Assembly: GCF_009765905.1 (NCBI RefSeq) | Contig: NZ_LMUO01000011.1 | Coordinates: forward strand, 248,001 to 312,000 | Source of the DNA: Mucilaginibacter sp. L196 | GTDB lineage: Bacteria > Bacteroidota > Bacteroidia > Sphingobacteriales > Sphingobacteriaceae | Length of the DNA stretch: 64,000 nucleotides | Reading direction: 5' to 3' | Part shown: piece after piece, positions 8,929 to 17,376 of the stretch | How the letters are laid out: the number at the start of each line of letters is the position of its first letter | Numbering within the stretch: position 1 is the stretch's first letter | Notes under the pieces: generated by a model | What the model was told of the DNA's origin: nothing | Database searches by the model: none | Seen by the model: only the letters and a program-made list of their open reading frames with translations | Translations under genes and position numbers: made by a program

Positions 8929-9935
8929 TCTTTAATAGAAATATTAAACCTATTGTACGCGTTTAATTTTGAAAGCTGGAAAAGCTCTTTTGTTTTATAC
9001 AATGAATATAATTTGTTATTCCTGTTGGAATTTACCCTGACAAATTGATCTGATTTTTTAATCAGCTCGTTATTTAATAAGGTTACATTAAATAATCCTG
9101 TTTTTTTATTCCCATTTATAATACGTTCAATACCGGATAGAATTCGTGAAAAAGTTAACAGATCATTTGATTCTATTTGACCATCGAAAAAGTTTAATAA
9201 AAGCTTTCTATCTGCATCTTTACTTTCAGTTAAGCCTAAGGATTTAAGATAATTGCTTCGTATGGTATCTGTTTCAAATTTTTGTTTAACAGCAAATAAA
9301 TTACTTACCTGATTTGATGTTATTCGATACTGAAGTAATTTAGCATCTATATTTGCAAATTTTAATTCAGATAGTGCTCTTTGCCATAATTCATAGTCTT
9401 CTGCATGATATGAAAGTGGATCGTAGAATAAGTTGTTTTTAATAAAGCTATCTTTTTTGAGCATTACCCCCGGATGCGGCACAGGGCAACAAAAGAAGCT
9501 TTCAACCTTAATGGCATCATGTGAGGTTTGATAAATTCGTTCTCCAATAACGTTTTTATGCTCATCAATAATATCCATATGGCATCCCACAAGTCCTATT
9601 TCAGGATTTGCTAATAACAAATCAACCTGGATGTGTAAACGGTTGGTGTTAGATATATCATCAGCATCCATCCGTGCTATGAATTGCCCGCTGGCTATTT
9701 TTAAACCTTCATTTAGTGAAGCTACAAGACCCATGTTTTTAGGGTGATCAATAAGCCTGATTCTTGCATCATCGAACCCATTAATAATGTTTAATGAATT
9801 GTCGGTTGACCCATCATTGATGATTAGGAATTCGAAATTTCTAAGTGTCTGATCAAGGATACTTTCGATAGCCTCACCGAGATATTTCTCAGCATTATAA
9901 ACTGGCATCAAAACGCTTACTAATGGCTCAGTCAC
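8913..9935 (-). CDS. GT2-family glycosyltransferase
   Basis: 340 residues. VSVLMPVYNAEKYLGEAIES, FLIINDGSTDNSLNIINGF, GQFIARMDADDISNTNRLHI and HAEDYELWQRAL are the ordered GT2 motifs, with the DADD metal site near residue 95. The C-terminal third (about residues 230-340) is longer than in its neighbours and low in complexity, with many Asn and Lys. The start overlaps the fucosyltransferase stop by 8 bp. It is part of the exopolysaccharide operon, and may act next to the fucosyltransferase, though order of genes does not prove order of reactions. Confidence 0.9.
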   Translation of the reverse strand: MTEPLVSVLMPVYNAEKYLGEAIESILDQTLRNFEFLIINDGSTDNSLNIINGFDDARIRLIDHPKNMGLVASLNEGLKIASGQFIARMDADDISNTNRLHIQVDLLLANPEIGLVGCHMDIIDEHKNVIGERIYQTSHDAIKVESFFCCPVPHPGVMLKKDSFIKNNLFYDPLSYHAEDYELWQRALSELKFANIDAKLLQYRITSNQVSNLFAVKQKFETDTIRSNYLKSLGLTESKDADRKLLLNFFDGQIESNDLLTFSRILSGIERIINGNKKTGLFNVTLLNNELIKKSDQFVRVNSNRNNKLYSLYKTKELFQLSKLNAYNRFNISIKEWIKS

Positions 9936-10824
9936 AAGCTAAAACTATCCAGTTAAAGGGTACATAATCAGTTATATTAAACTTAACCTTTTGCGGGTTA
10001 AACCAATTTTCGGGGGCGAAAACCTTTCCGTTTTGTTTGGATAGCCACGCACCCCACCAGCTAAAACTACTATTGGCAATAATGTGATGTTTGCAATTGC
10101 TCATCAGGGCCATATCTTTCCAGCTATCTGCTGTTGAATTACCCTGCATGTAGTTTACAGGTATGGTATCGACTTGCAAGTTTTCTTTTGCCCAGGGTAT
10201 ATCATCGGAAAAAACAAACAAGGTGATATCCGGGTATTGCTTTTGAAGAATTTCAATTGCCTTATTGTAATAGTTAATCGGCAATAAACCATGTACATTG
10301 GTAACAGCCTGTAATTTAGCGTAATCGCCGCGGCGAAGGTGCAGACTTATGGAATTATCTGTGGCAAGTATTTTATTTTTTGTTGCTTGATTAACTTCAT
10401 CCAGTGGCGGAAATTCAAAATCGTTTAAAATTTGTTCACGGTTGGCGGCAAAATACTTTTCGGATTGAAAATAACCGTCGAGGTAAAAGTGATTGTTCTT
10501 ATTGAATTGATCGAAGGGGATGTATTCGTTTAATTGCTGATCGATGTGCTTTAGCTTTGACCTAATGAAGAGCCGCACAAACTTGTAATAGACTCCGGTG
10601 TTTTTAAATAGGCTAACCTGGGCATTAATAGCTTTATATGCCCTGATGTTTTTGAAGATACCCAGCTCAAACTGCCGGGATGTGAAACCTTCCTTATCGA
10701 TATTGTTTTCCGTTAAAAATTTAAGATTAAGACCAACTTTTTCACCATCCTTTAGCAAAGCTGTGGCCGCAGTATATTGAAACATTTGATTACCTAAACC
10801 GCCTTGTAGTTTAATGATTACCAC
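9928..10824 (-). CDS. Alpha-1,2-fucosyltransferase, GT11 family
   Basis: 298 residues starting MVIIKLQGGLGNQMFQYTAA, the hallmark N-terminal GGLGNQMFQY motif of GT11. ISLHLRRGDYAKL holds the HxRRGDY GDP-fucose binding motif, LFVFSDDIPWAKENL the third conserved region, and IIANSSFSWWGAWLS the fourth. Length agrees with the family (about 280-300). It should transfer L-fucose from GDP-fucose onto a galactose or similar residue of the repeat unit in the cytoplasm. This is the most specific enzyme assignment in the cluster and predicts a fucosylated polymer. No GDP-fucose synthesis genes lie in the window. Confidence 0.93.
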   Translation of the reverse strand: MVIIKLQGGLGNQMFQYTAATALLKDGEKVGLNLKFLTENNIDKEGFTSRQFELGIFKNIRAYKAINAQVSLFKNTGVYYKFVRLFIRSKLKHIDQQLNEYIPFDQFNKNNHFYLDGYFQSEKYFAANREQILNDFEFPPLDEVNQATKNKILATDNSISLHLRRGDYAKLQAVTNVHGLLPINYYNKAIEILQKQYPDITLFVFSDDIPWAKENLQVDTIPVNYMQGNSTADSWKDMALMSNCKHHIIANSSFSWWGAWLSKQNGKVFAPENWFNPQKVKFNITDYVPFNWIVLACD

Positions 10825-12538
10825 TGTTATTAAGATATGTATGGGCGGAGACGCTTTTTATATAGTTTGGAACATCATCCCCTGAAGTGGCATTAAACGA
10901 ATATTCCTGTTTAACGTACGAAGGATGATATGCCAGTAAAAAGTTTCCATATGTTTCATATTCGGAGAAACCGGAAGCATCGGTGTAGTCAACATTATTT
11001 AATATTACTTTATCCCAGCTTTCGTTATGTATCAACTCTATTTTTGCTTTTAAATCCTTAAGCATCATTTTATTGAATAGCATGTAATGCGTAATGAATG
11101 ACAATTTGGATGTGGTTTTTATCTTTAGTATTTGTTCGTATACACGATGATATGCTTCATGCCTTTCCTGAGACATATCAAGAATTGCTTTTTGCTCATA
11201 AACAAATACTTTGGGTTTGATAAAAATGGTATCTGCGTCAAGGATCAAAAAATTTTCCTTTTCTACAATTTTATCGGCGCTTAATTTTAATAGTTGCTGA
11301 AAAAGCCAACCAGACCTGTCCTGGTTATTTACTATGTAATTTATAGCAGATTTATTATAACCAAGTACCTCATTCTCATTAATGAATATTGCGCCTGTTT
11401 CTTTGCATATATCAACAATCTCCTCACAGTCAGCAGGGGCAACTATATATATATTATTGATAGGATGATGGATGTTTAACTTAGCATTTGCTACAACATT
11501 CTTTAGTGTTTCAATATCTTTTGCTGATGCCGGAATAAACACATCTATTGGCAATTCGCTGGATATGTTTTTTCTGAAATTTACATCCTTGTTGAGTAAT
11601 GGGTTCAATACCATCAATCTCCACAACAAAAAGCTTCTGGAGTTTGAAGAACCCACTATATAGATCGAAAAGCTTTTATCGAAATGGCGTATTTTCTTTA
11701 AAAAATGTAAAATTGATAGCAGGCCTAATTTAATCTGGTCAAAAAAAAACCTTTTTATTCGTGCAAACCCTTTTTTTGTTACTGAGTAAATCTTAGAAAA
11801 TAAATTGCCCTGGCCTAAAAGCGCTTTTTTGCATTTATTTATTTTACGGGCAGAGACGAGCTTTCTATTTATAAAAATAGCATCACCGGAATATTCATGT
11901 TGTGAGGAAAAACCCAGCAATTCAAAGTCGTTGTCAAAAAGGAAGTTTTGGATATCGTTAAATAGCGGCTGGTCTTTATAAATTTCAAAAAATTCGACTT
12001 CCAAATGTATAATTTTAACTTTCTGTATATGATCAGATAGGCCTTTAAGTGCCATTAGTTCGGCACCCTGTATATCCATCCACAAAATATCAATTGCAGG
12101 AAGATTATTTTCTTCGATAAATGAAAAAAGTGTAATGCCATCTACTTCTACTTTTTCTTGTACATAGTTTTCAACCGGGTATTTTCCAGATGCTTCAAGT
12201 AGAGACGACGCGCCCTGGTTACCATCTTCCCAGGTAGTTTCTGTTTTTTCTTTATCAATTTTATAAAATGATATTGGCCCGTTCTTATCTGATATAGCCT
12301 TTTCAGTTAAAATAATATTATTGTAGGCACTAATATTTTTACGGCATGCGGGTAAAGTATTAGGGTTACATTCAAATGCATATATTGTAGCCAACGGGTA
12401 CCTGTCGGCAAATGCCATCGTATCTTCACCGTATCTTGATCCAAATTCAAAAATGATTTTAATGTTATTAAACCCTAATAAATCATTTGCAACTTTTGAT
12501 AATTTATTGATTGAATCAATTGATGGTTCAGCGTTCAT
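10811..12538 (-). CDS. FkbM methyltransferase fused to a DUF6492-like glycosyltransferase domain
   Basis: 575 residues, two domains. Residues about 1-235 are a FkbM-type SAM-dependent methyltransferase: IIFEFGSRYGEDTMAFADRY (motif I), IYAFECNPNTLPAC (acidic residue for SAM ribose), and IDILWMDIQGAELMALKGL, the FkbM signature. After a basic linker, residues about 290-575 form a second domain with IDVFIPASAKDIETLKNVV, NFLILDADTIFIKP (DxD site) and FITHYMLFNKMMLKDL, as in DUF6492-type putative glycosyltransferases. The likely role is transfer of a sugar and O-methylation of the same or neighbouring residue. The gene abuts the ABC ATPase gene and overlaps the fucosyltransferase gene by 14 bp. Confidence 0.8.
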   Translation of the reverse strand: MNAEPSIDSINKLSKVANDLLGFNNIKIIFEFGSRYGEDTMAFADRYPLATIYAFECNPNTLPACRKNISAYNNIILTEKAISDKNGPISFYKIDKEKTETTWEDGNQGASSLLEASGKYPVENYVQEKVEVDGITLFSFIEENNLPAIDILWMDIQGAELMALKGLSDHIQKVKIIHLEVEFFEIYKDQPLFNDIQNFLFDNDFELLGFSSQHEYSGDAIFINRKLVSARKINKCKKALLGQGNLFSKIYSVTKKGFARIKRFFFDQIKLGLLSILHFLKKIRHFDKSFSIYIVGSSNSRSFLLWRLMVLNPLLNKDVNFRKNISSELPIDVFIPASAKDIETLKNVVANAKLNIHHPINNIYIVAPADCEEIVDICKETGAIFINENEVLGYNKSAINYIVNNQDRSGWLFQQLLKLSADKIVEKENFLILDADTIFIKPKVFVYEQKAILDMSQERHEAYHRVYEQILKIKTTSKLSFITHYMLFNKMMLKDLKAKIELIHNESWDKVILNNVDYTDASGFSEYETYGNFLLAYHPSYVKQEYSFNATSGDDVPNYIKSVSAHTYLNNSGNH

Positions 12539-13810
12539 TTAATTAAGTTTTTCCCATTGTAAGTATGGCCTTACAACACCGTGCATTTTGTTAATATATT
12601 TATTATTTCTTGTTTGTGAGTTATTGTCCTCATTAACTGTAAATACAATGGTGTGTTGTAAGTGTATATTTACAGGGTTAGAAGTTGTTATTCCTAATGT
12701 GAATTTATATTCAAGGTTATTTAATAAGTTACCCGGCACCCATACTACCCATTTATGGATGCCTATTGAATAATCGCCGGTTTCATGTACCACATGAAAT
12801 ACCTTTTCATCGCTTATCGTTGATATTAAAAAGCTTAAATCAGGTTCATACAAGTTGTCTTTAATTTCATATTCGATTAAAAATCCAAATTTTGTAGTTA
12901 TAAACAATGTATCCAACTGTTCATTATTGGTGTTAATAATTTTAAGCTCCCTAAGTTCAACAGATCCGTCGCCCATTTTATTATCAGTAGTTATCTTATA
13001 ATATGATTTTAAGCTTTCGTTACTTAGGTTTATGTATTGATTACAAACAGTGTCGATATCAGCACTATTTAACATTTTTCCATCGCTTAGTAAAATACCT
13101 TTGGTACATAGCTTTTGCACTGAAATCATATTATGGCTCACAAATAAAACTGTTCTGCCTTCTCCTGTGCTAATATCACCCATTTTACCAAGACATTTAT
13201 TTTGAAATTCTGAATCACCAACTGCAAGTACTTCATCAACAATTAGTATTTCTGATTCCAGGTGAGCGGCAACGGCAAATGCCAGGCGTACGTACATGCC
13301 AGAGGAGTATCGTTTAACGGGCGTGTCTATATAACGTTCAACACCTGAGAAATCAACTATTTCATCAAATCTTCGTTTTATTTCTGATTTTCGCATACCC
13401 AGAATAGCGCCATTAAGATATACATTTTCCCTACCTGTAAGTTCGGGGTGAAAGCCTGTGCCAACTTCCAGTAAACTGGCTATTCTTCCTTTTACTTTTA
13501 CTGACCCGGTGGTGGGGGAGGTTATACGGCTTAATACTTTTAGCAAGGTACTTTTACCTGCGCCATTACGGCCAATTATGCCTACGGCGTCACCTTCCTC
13601 TATATCAAAGTTTAAATCTTTAAGGCACCAAACAATATCGCTTTCGCCTTTTACGGTACGGTCATTTGTTTCGCCGATGCGCAGATAAGGGTCTTCTTTT
13701 CCGCGCATGCGGGCTATAAAGCGTTCTACATCGCGCGAGATGGTGCCGGTGCCAAAATCGCCCAATTGGTATGCTTTCGAGAGCCCTTCTACTGCTATTG
13801 CTTTAGCCAT
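12539..13810 (-). CDS. Wzt-like polysaccharide ABC exporter ATPase with C-terminal carbohydrate-binding domain
   Basis: 423 residues. The N-terminal ATPase shows Walker A GIIGRNGAGKSTLLKVLSRI, ENVYLNGAILGMRK, signature RYSSGMYVRLAFAVAAHL and Walker B ILIVDEVLAVGD, then LFVSHN as the switch. Residues about 265-423 are an extra beta-rich domain, as in Wzt proteins where it recognises the finished O-antigen or capsule chain. It would power export of the polymer across the inner membrane. The permease partner (Wzm) is not in the window, which is unusual since the two are normally adjacent. It overlaps the upstream GT4 gene by 8 bp. Confidence 0.9.
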   Translation of the reverse strand: MAKAIAVEGLSKAYQLGDFGTGTISRDVERFIARMRGKEDPYLRIGETNDRTVKGESDIVWCLKDLNFDIEEGDAVGIIGRNGAGKSTLLKVLSRITSPTTGSVKVKGRIASLLEVGTGFHPELTGRENVYLNGAILGMRKSEIKRRFDEIVDFSGVERYIDTPVKRYSSGMYVRLAFAVAAHLESEILIVDEVLAVGDSEFQNKCLGKMGDISTGEGRTVLFVSHNMISVQKLCTKGILLSDGKMLNSADIDTVCNQYINLSNESLKSYYKITTDNKMGDGSVELRELKIINTNNEQLDTLFITTKFGFLIEYEIKDNLYEPDLSFLISTISDEKVFHVVHETGDYSIGIHKWVVWVPGNLLNNLEYKFTLGITTSNPVNIHLQHTIVFTVNEDNNSQTRNNKYINKMHGVVRPYLQWEKLN

Positions 13811-14930
13811 TTGTAACCATTAATAATTCTTCTAAGTTATTTATGTAAGCATCTTCGTTAAAGTAATGCAAACATTTTTTCTGTAAGCTATCGCGTTTTT
13901 GAGATGATAGTGATGTTTCTAATTCATTGCTTATCGCTGCTTCCAATTCGTCAAGGTTATCGGCATCAACAGCTTTACCTAGTTCGCCGTTGCGTATGGC
14001 GTCAATACTGCCATCGGCGTTACCACATATAACAGGTAGGCCGCAGGCCAGCGCTTCAATAAATACAATACCGAAGCCCTCTTTTTTACTGGGTAAAACA
14101 AATACATCGGCCAATAAAAAATGGTCGGGTATATCTTTTTCGTCAATAAAACCGGTTAAAATAACATCGTCTTCAAGCCCATCACAAGCAATCATATTTT
14201 TTATGCGAGTTTCTTCGCTAATATCGTATTGGCCTGATAGCACGTATTTGATACCCGGATATTTCACTTTTAGCCTACTAATCAATTTAATCACCTGATC
14301 ATGCCCTTTGTACTGCTCTGAATTTGCCAGTCGGGTTAGGGTGTATATTACGGGGTTATCAAGGGTAAGGTTGTACTTATCTAAAAGATGCTGAGGTTTA
14401 GCAAATGCGGTTGGTAACCGCATAAATGGGTCAATAGCGTTATTTAGTATGGCACATTTATCCTGACTAATATTATGCCTACTGATCATTTGCTGTTTGG
14501 TGAAGTCGCTTACACAAATCACCTTATCGCAATGCTTTAAAAAGGTATTTTGAAAAAAACTGAGCGACCGCCAAACTTCAATGCCATGCGCGATAAGCCA
14601 GACTTTTGTTTGGGGATTGATTTTTTTAATGATAAGCCCAACCAGGGCTAAATTAATATGTGTTAAAATTACTACATCAGCTTTAATACCTTTTTTTATT
14701 GCCTGTATAACAAAGGCACTTCTGTTAGTATTAAACCCCCTGAATTTTTCAGCGGGGAGATATTGCGGCATTAAGTCCTGGTTGGCATCATACGCCGAGT
14801 ACATATCAAAATCCCATTTATCATTAACCGCAATGTGGTTTAATGAATGCGCCAGGGTTCGCGTCATTTTTTGAATTCCGCCGGTTGTGCTAAAACTTTG
14901 CAGTGTAAAAAGTAGTATTTTTTTACTCAT
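13803..14930 (-). CDS. GT4-family glycosyltransferase
   Basis: 375 residues from the ATG at 14930 (MSKKILLFTLQSFSTTGGIQ); an upstream in-frame ATG at 14954 lies inside the asparagine synthase gene and adds eight poorly fitting residues. Motifs are STTGGIQKMTRTLAHSL, YTLTRLANSEQYKGHDQVI (donor domain start), DVFVLPSKKEGFGIVFIEAL and ACGLPVICGNADGSIDA, the EGFGxxxxEAxAxGxP nucleotide-sugar site. It is a retaining GT-B enzyme. It overlaps the end of asnB by 8 bp and the start of the ABC ATPase gene, so it is translationally coupled to both. Substrate unknown. Confidence 0.92.
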   Translation of the reverse strand: MSKKILLFTLQSFSTTGGIQKMTRTLAHSLNHIAVNDKWDFDMYSAYDANQDLMPQYLPAEKFRGFNTNRSAFVIQAIKKGIKADVVILTHINLALVGLIIKKINPQTKVWLIAHGIEVWRSLSFFQNTFLKHCDKVICVSDFTKQQMISRHNISQDKCAILNNAIDPFMRLPTAFAKPQHLLDKYNLTLDNPVIYTLTRLANSEQYKGHDQVIKLISRLKVKYPGIKYVLSGQYDISEETRIKNMIACDGLEDDVILTGFIDEKDIPDHFLLADVFVLPSKKEGFGIVFIEALACGLPVICGNADGSIDAIRNGELGKAVDADNLDELEAAISNELETSLSSQKRDSLQKKCLHYFNEDAYINNLEELLMVTNG

Positions 14931-16707
14931 GCGTTTGCAGCTGAAAAAGGGCAAAACATTTTGACCAGTGTAACCTATTGTTTTTAAAATTTTCGATCAT
15001 TTTTCTTGTTGTTTTCCCCCTGTATATAGCCTCATCGGAAATATGCTGGTTTTGCTGCATCCATTTTTGCAGTGGGAAGGAAAAACCCATTTTAGGCCTG
15101 TTCCATATTTCTTTCGGTAACAGATTTTTAAAACTATCTGTCAATATTTTTTTTGGTTGATCGCTAAATCTTATTTCGGGTGAGATTTGTGCGGTTAGGT
15201 TGATGAACAGTTCATCCAGAAAGGGAACCCTTACCTCAAGGCCATGGTTCATGCTCATTACATCCGTATCGCGAAGCAACTGGTTTTGCATGTAAAAATT
15301 ACTTTCCAGTTGTGAGGCGTATTGTTTATTGTAGATTTTTGTAGCAGGAGTATTATCACCCGAAAACAAAACATCTGCTACTTGTTTAACATCTGCATCC
15401 AATATAGCGGCAATGCTTGATGGCGCGAAGAGTGCCCTTAAAAATAGGTAATCGGCAGCCGGATTGTTATACTTAAGAAACTCAAACTTTTTATACTGGT
15501 CTGCCAGCAGCGGCGTGGCCAATGAAAATAAAGATGCCGGTACCGACCGTAAATATTTAAGATAATGCACCCGGTTAAATGATGGGTAACCACCATACAA
15601 TTCATCGGCGCCAATGCCCGATAGTACAGCTTTTAATCCATCCTGCTGCGCGTATTTGCTGATGAACCAGGTGTTAATGCCATCGGTGGTTGGCATGTCC
15701 ATAGCACGCAGTATTTGCGGGAAGGATTTTTCGAAATCTTGCTGTTTTACCAGGTGATTGAATTTTTCGCCATCAATTTTATCGCGTATGATTTTTTGGA
15801 AAGCACTTTCGTCATACGCTTTTTCATCGAAGTGTATGGAGATGGTTTTAAGGTTGGTATGTTTTTGCTGGTTAGCTAGTAAGGTGATGAGGCTGGAGTC
15901 GACACCACCACTTAAAAATACACCAACAGGTGCGTCTGCTATTAGTTGCCTGCTTACCGATTCCTTTAACGTTTTAACTATTTGTTCACGAGCCTCAGCA
16001 GCATTAAATATAGTTATTGGATTTATTGAATTTCCGTAAGCGCTAGCGCTAAACGTGGCTTTTGCGTTATCCCAACATAAAAAGTGCCCTTTGGGCAGGC
16101 TATAAATATTTTTTAAGGTTGTATAAGGTTCGGGTATGTGGCCATAAGCCAAAAATCGAATCTGCCAATCTTTATCCTGCTCGGTTGCTAAACCGGCTAC
16201 CTTGAATGCCCTTACTTCGGACGCGAAGCTTAATTGGCCTTTATCGGCACAATAATATAAAGGTTTTATTCCGCCGGTATCACGTACCAGGTAAGTGCTG
16301 TTTTTTGCCTTGTCATACAATGCGAAGGCGAACATACCGTTAAGCTTTTCAAAAGCGGCTGTGCCCCAATGTAAATAAGCTTGTATAATAACTTCGGTAT
16401 CGGTGCTTGAGCGGAATTTGGCACCGGCGGCTAATAGTTCTTTTTTTATTGTGAGGTAGTTATATATCTCGCCGTTAAAGGCGATCCACGCTTTTTCTTC
16501 CACATCAGCCATTGGCTGGTGCCCATTGTTGCTTAGGTCGATGATTGATAGCCTGCGCTGGCCAAAACCAAGGTGCTTCTCTTCATCAATAAAAATCCCC
16601 TCATCATCAGGGCCGCCATGCTGTAAAGCAGTGCACATCAGCTTAATTTTGCTGCCTATCTCACCGGATGATAAGCGGGCCGATATTATTCCTGCAATCC
16701 TGCACAT
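14923..16707 (-). CDS. asnB: Asparagine synthase (glutamine-hydrolysing) in the polysaccharide locus
   Basis: 594 residues. After the initiator comes Cys2 (MCRIAGIIS), the nucleophile of class II glutamine amidotransferases, with RRLSIIDLSNNGHQPM and FNGEIYNY for the glutaminase site. The synthetase half has GVFLSGGVDSSLITLLA, the SGGxDS PP-loop that adenylates the acceptor, and MNHGLEVRVPFLD near the end. One deviation is RDTGGIKPLYY where the family usually has RDRxGxKPLYY. In surface-polysaccharide loci such enzymes may amidate sugar acids rather than make asparagine; context favours this but does not prove it. It is the first gene after the 138-bp gap following the NusG paralogue. Confidence 0.92.
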   Translation of the reverse strand: MCRIAGIISARLSSGEIGSKIKLMCTALQHGGPDDEGIFIDEEKHLGFGQRRLSIIDLSNNGHQPMADVEEKAWIAFNGEIYNYLTIKKELLAAGAKFRSSTDTEVIIQAYLHWGTAAFEKLNGMFAFALYDKAKNSTYLVRDTGGIKPLYYCADKGQLSFASEVRAFKVAGLATEQDKDWQIRFLAYGHIPEPYTTLKNIYSLPKGHFLCWDNAKATFSASAYGNSINPITIFNAAEAREQIVKTLKESVSRQLIADAPVGVFLSGGVDSSLITLLANQQKHTNLKTISIHFDEKAYDESAFQKIIRDKIDGEKFNHLVKQQDFEKSFPQILRAMDMPTTDGINTWFISKYAQQDGLKAVLSGIGADELYGGYPSFNRVHYLKYLRSVPASLFSLATPLLADQYKKFEFLKYNNPAADYLFLRALFAPSSIAAILDADVKQVADVLFSGDNTPATKIYNKQYASQLESNFYMQNQLLRDTDVMSMNHGLEVRVPFLDELFINLTAQISPEIRFSDQPKKILTDSFKNLLPKEIWNRPKMGFSFPLQKWMQQNQHISDEAIYRGKTTRKMIENFKNNRLHWSKCFALFQLQTHE

Positions 16708-16856
16708 AAGAAACGTATGTTCATAGCTTCGCCCCGTAAGTCACAATTTTGTTTGTAACTTATTGTTTTTCAGTTTATTAAATATCGCCTAAAAAGGCTG
16801 TAATACTATTGCTTTGCAGCTACAGGTTTTAATTTTTGCTTAAAATTAAAACCTGT
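16708..16856 (-). promoter_or_regulatory. 15-bp perfect hairpin across the stop codon of the NusG paralogue, and leader of asnB
   Basis: The arm ACAGGTTTTAATTTT at 16822-16836 and its exact complement at 16842-16856 enclose a 5-base loop. The right arm covers the TAA stop of the NusG-like gene (16846-16848). On the minus strand the hairpin is not followed by a run of T, so it is not a classical intrinsic terminator. It stands about 115 bases before asnB and the glycosyltransferase genes. Because the upstream gene encodes an antiterminator, the site could be a pause or conditional terminator, or simply an RNA-stabilising structure. Confidence 0.6.
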
Positions 16857-17361
16857 CAATAATATTAGCTGCAACATGTACAATAATTGAGCAGCCCAAA
16901 TTATCAAGGCGTAATATTAATTTTTTTTGCGACTGGTATGCTATTATTTCGCCAATCATGCCTTTAAGCGGTCCCGCTTTGATCATGATCTTTTCACCAG
17001 CCTGCAAATTGTTTTCAGTAATTTCCAGCTCATAGGGGCTGGCCATAAGTAGTTTTAAATCTTCTATCTGCCTGTCGGGCATAGAAGTTATTTTGCCTGA
17101 GAAGTATATGAATCGGGTTATTCCCTTTGTCATTAAAACCTCGGCTTGTTCACTCTCACTAATATTTACAAATAAGTAAGATTTTATAAAAGGCTCTTCT
17201 ACCCATTTTTTACGATCGCTCCATTGCTTAAGTTGCCTGTGGAGCGGCAGGTAGGCGTTAATGCCTTTATCTGTTAATGCCTGGTGGGCTTTCTTTTCTG
17301 CCCGGGGCTGTGTATAAACCGGATACCATTTGTAACCTAATGTACTTGCTGTTACCGCCAT
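16846..17361 (-). CDS. NusG-like antiterminator (UpxY/RfaH type)
   Basis: 171 residues. The NGN domain spans about 1-110: YKWYPVYTQPRAEKKAHQAL, then GINAYLPLHRQLKQWSDRKK, then EEPFIKSYLFVNI. A KOW-like region follows: AGEKIMIKAGPLKGMIGEII. NusG paralogues of this kind bind RNA polymerase and help it read through long polysaccharide operons; in Bacteroides the UpxY proteins do this for capsule loci. Here it is the third gene of its own operon, 15 bp after the wzc-like gene, rather than the first as in Bacteroides. It probably acts on the distal asnB-glycosyltransferase part. Confidence 0.9.
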   Translation of the reverse strand: MAVTASTLGYKWYPVYTQPRAEKKAHQALTDKGINAYLPLHRQLKQWSDRKKWVEEPFIKSYLFVNISESEQAEVLMTKGITRFIYFSGKITSMPDRQIEDLKLLMASPYELEITENNLQAGEKIMIKAGPLKGMIGEIIAYQSQKKLILRLDNLGCSIIVHVAANIIDRF

Positions 17362-17376
17362 ACTTTAACCAAGCGC

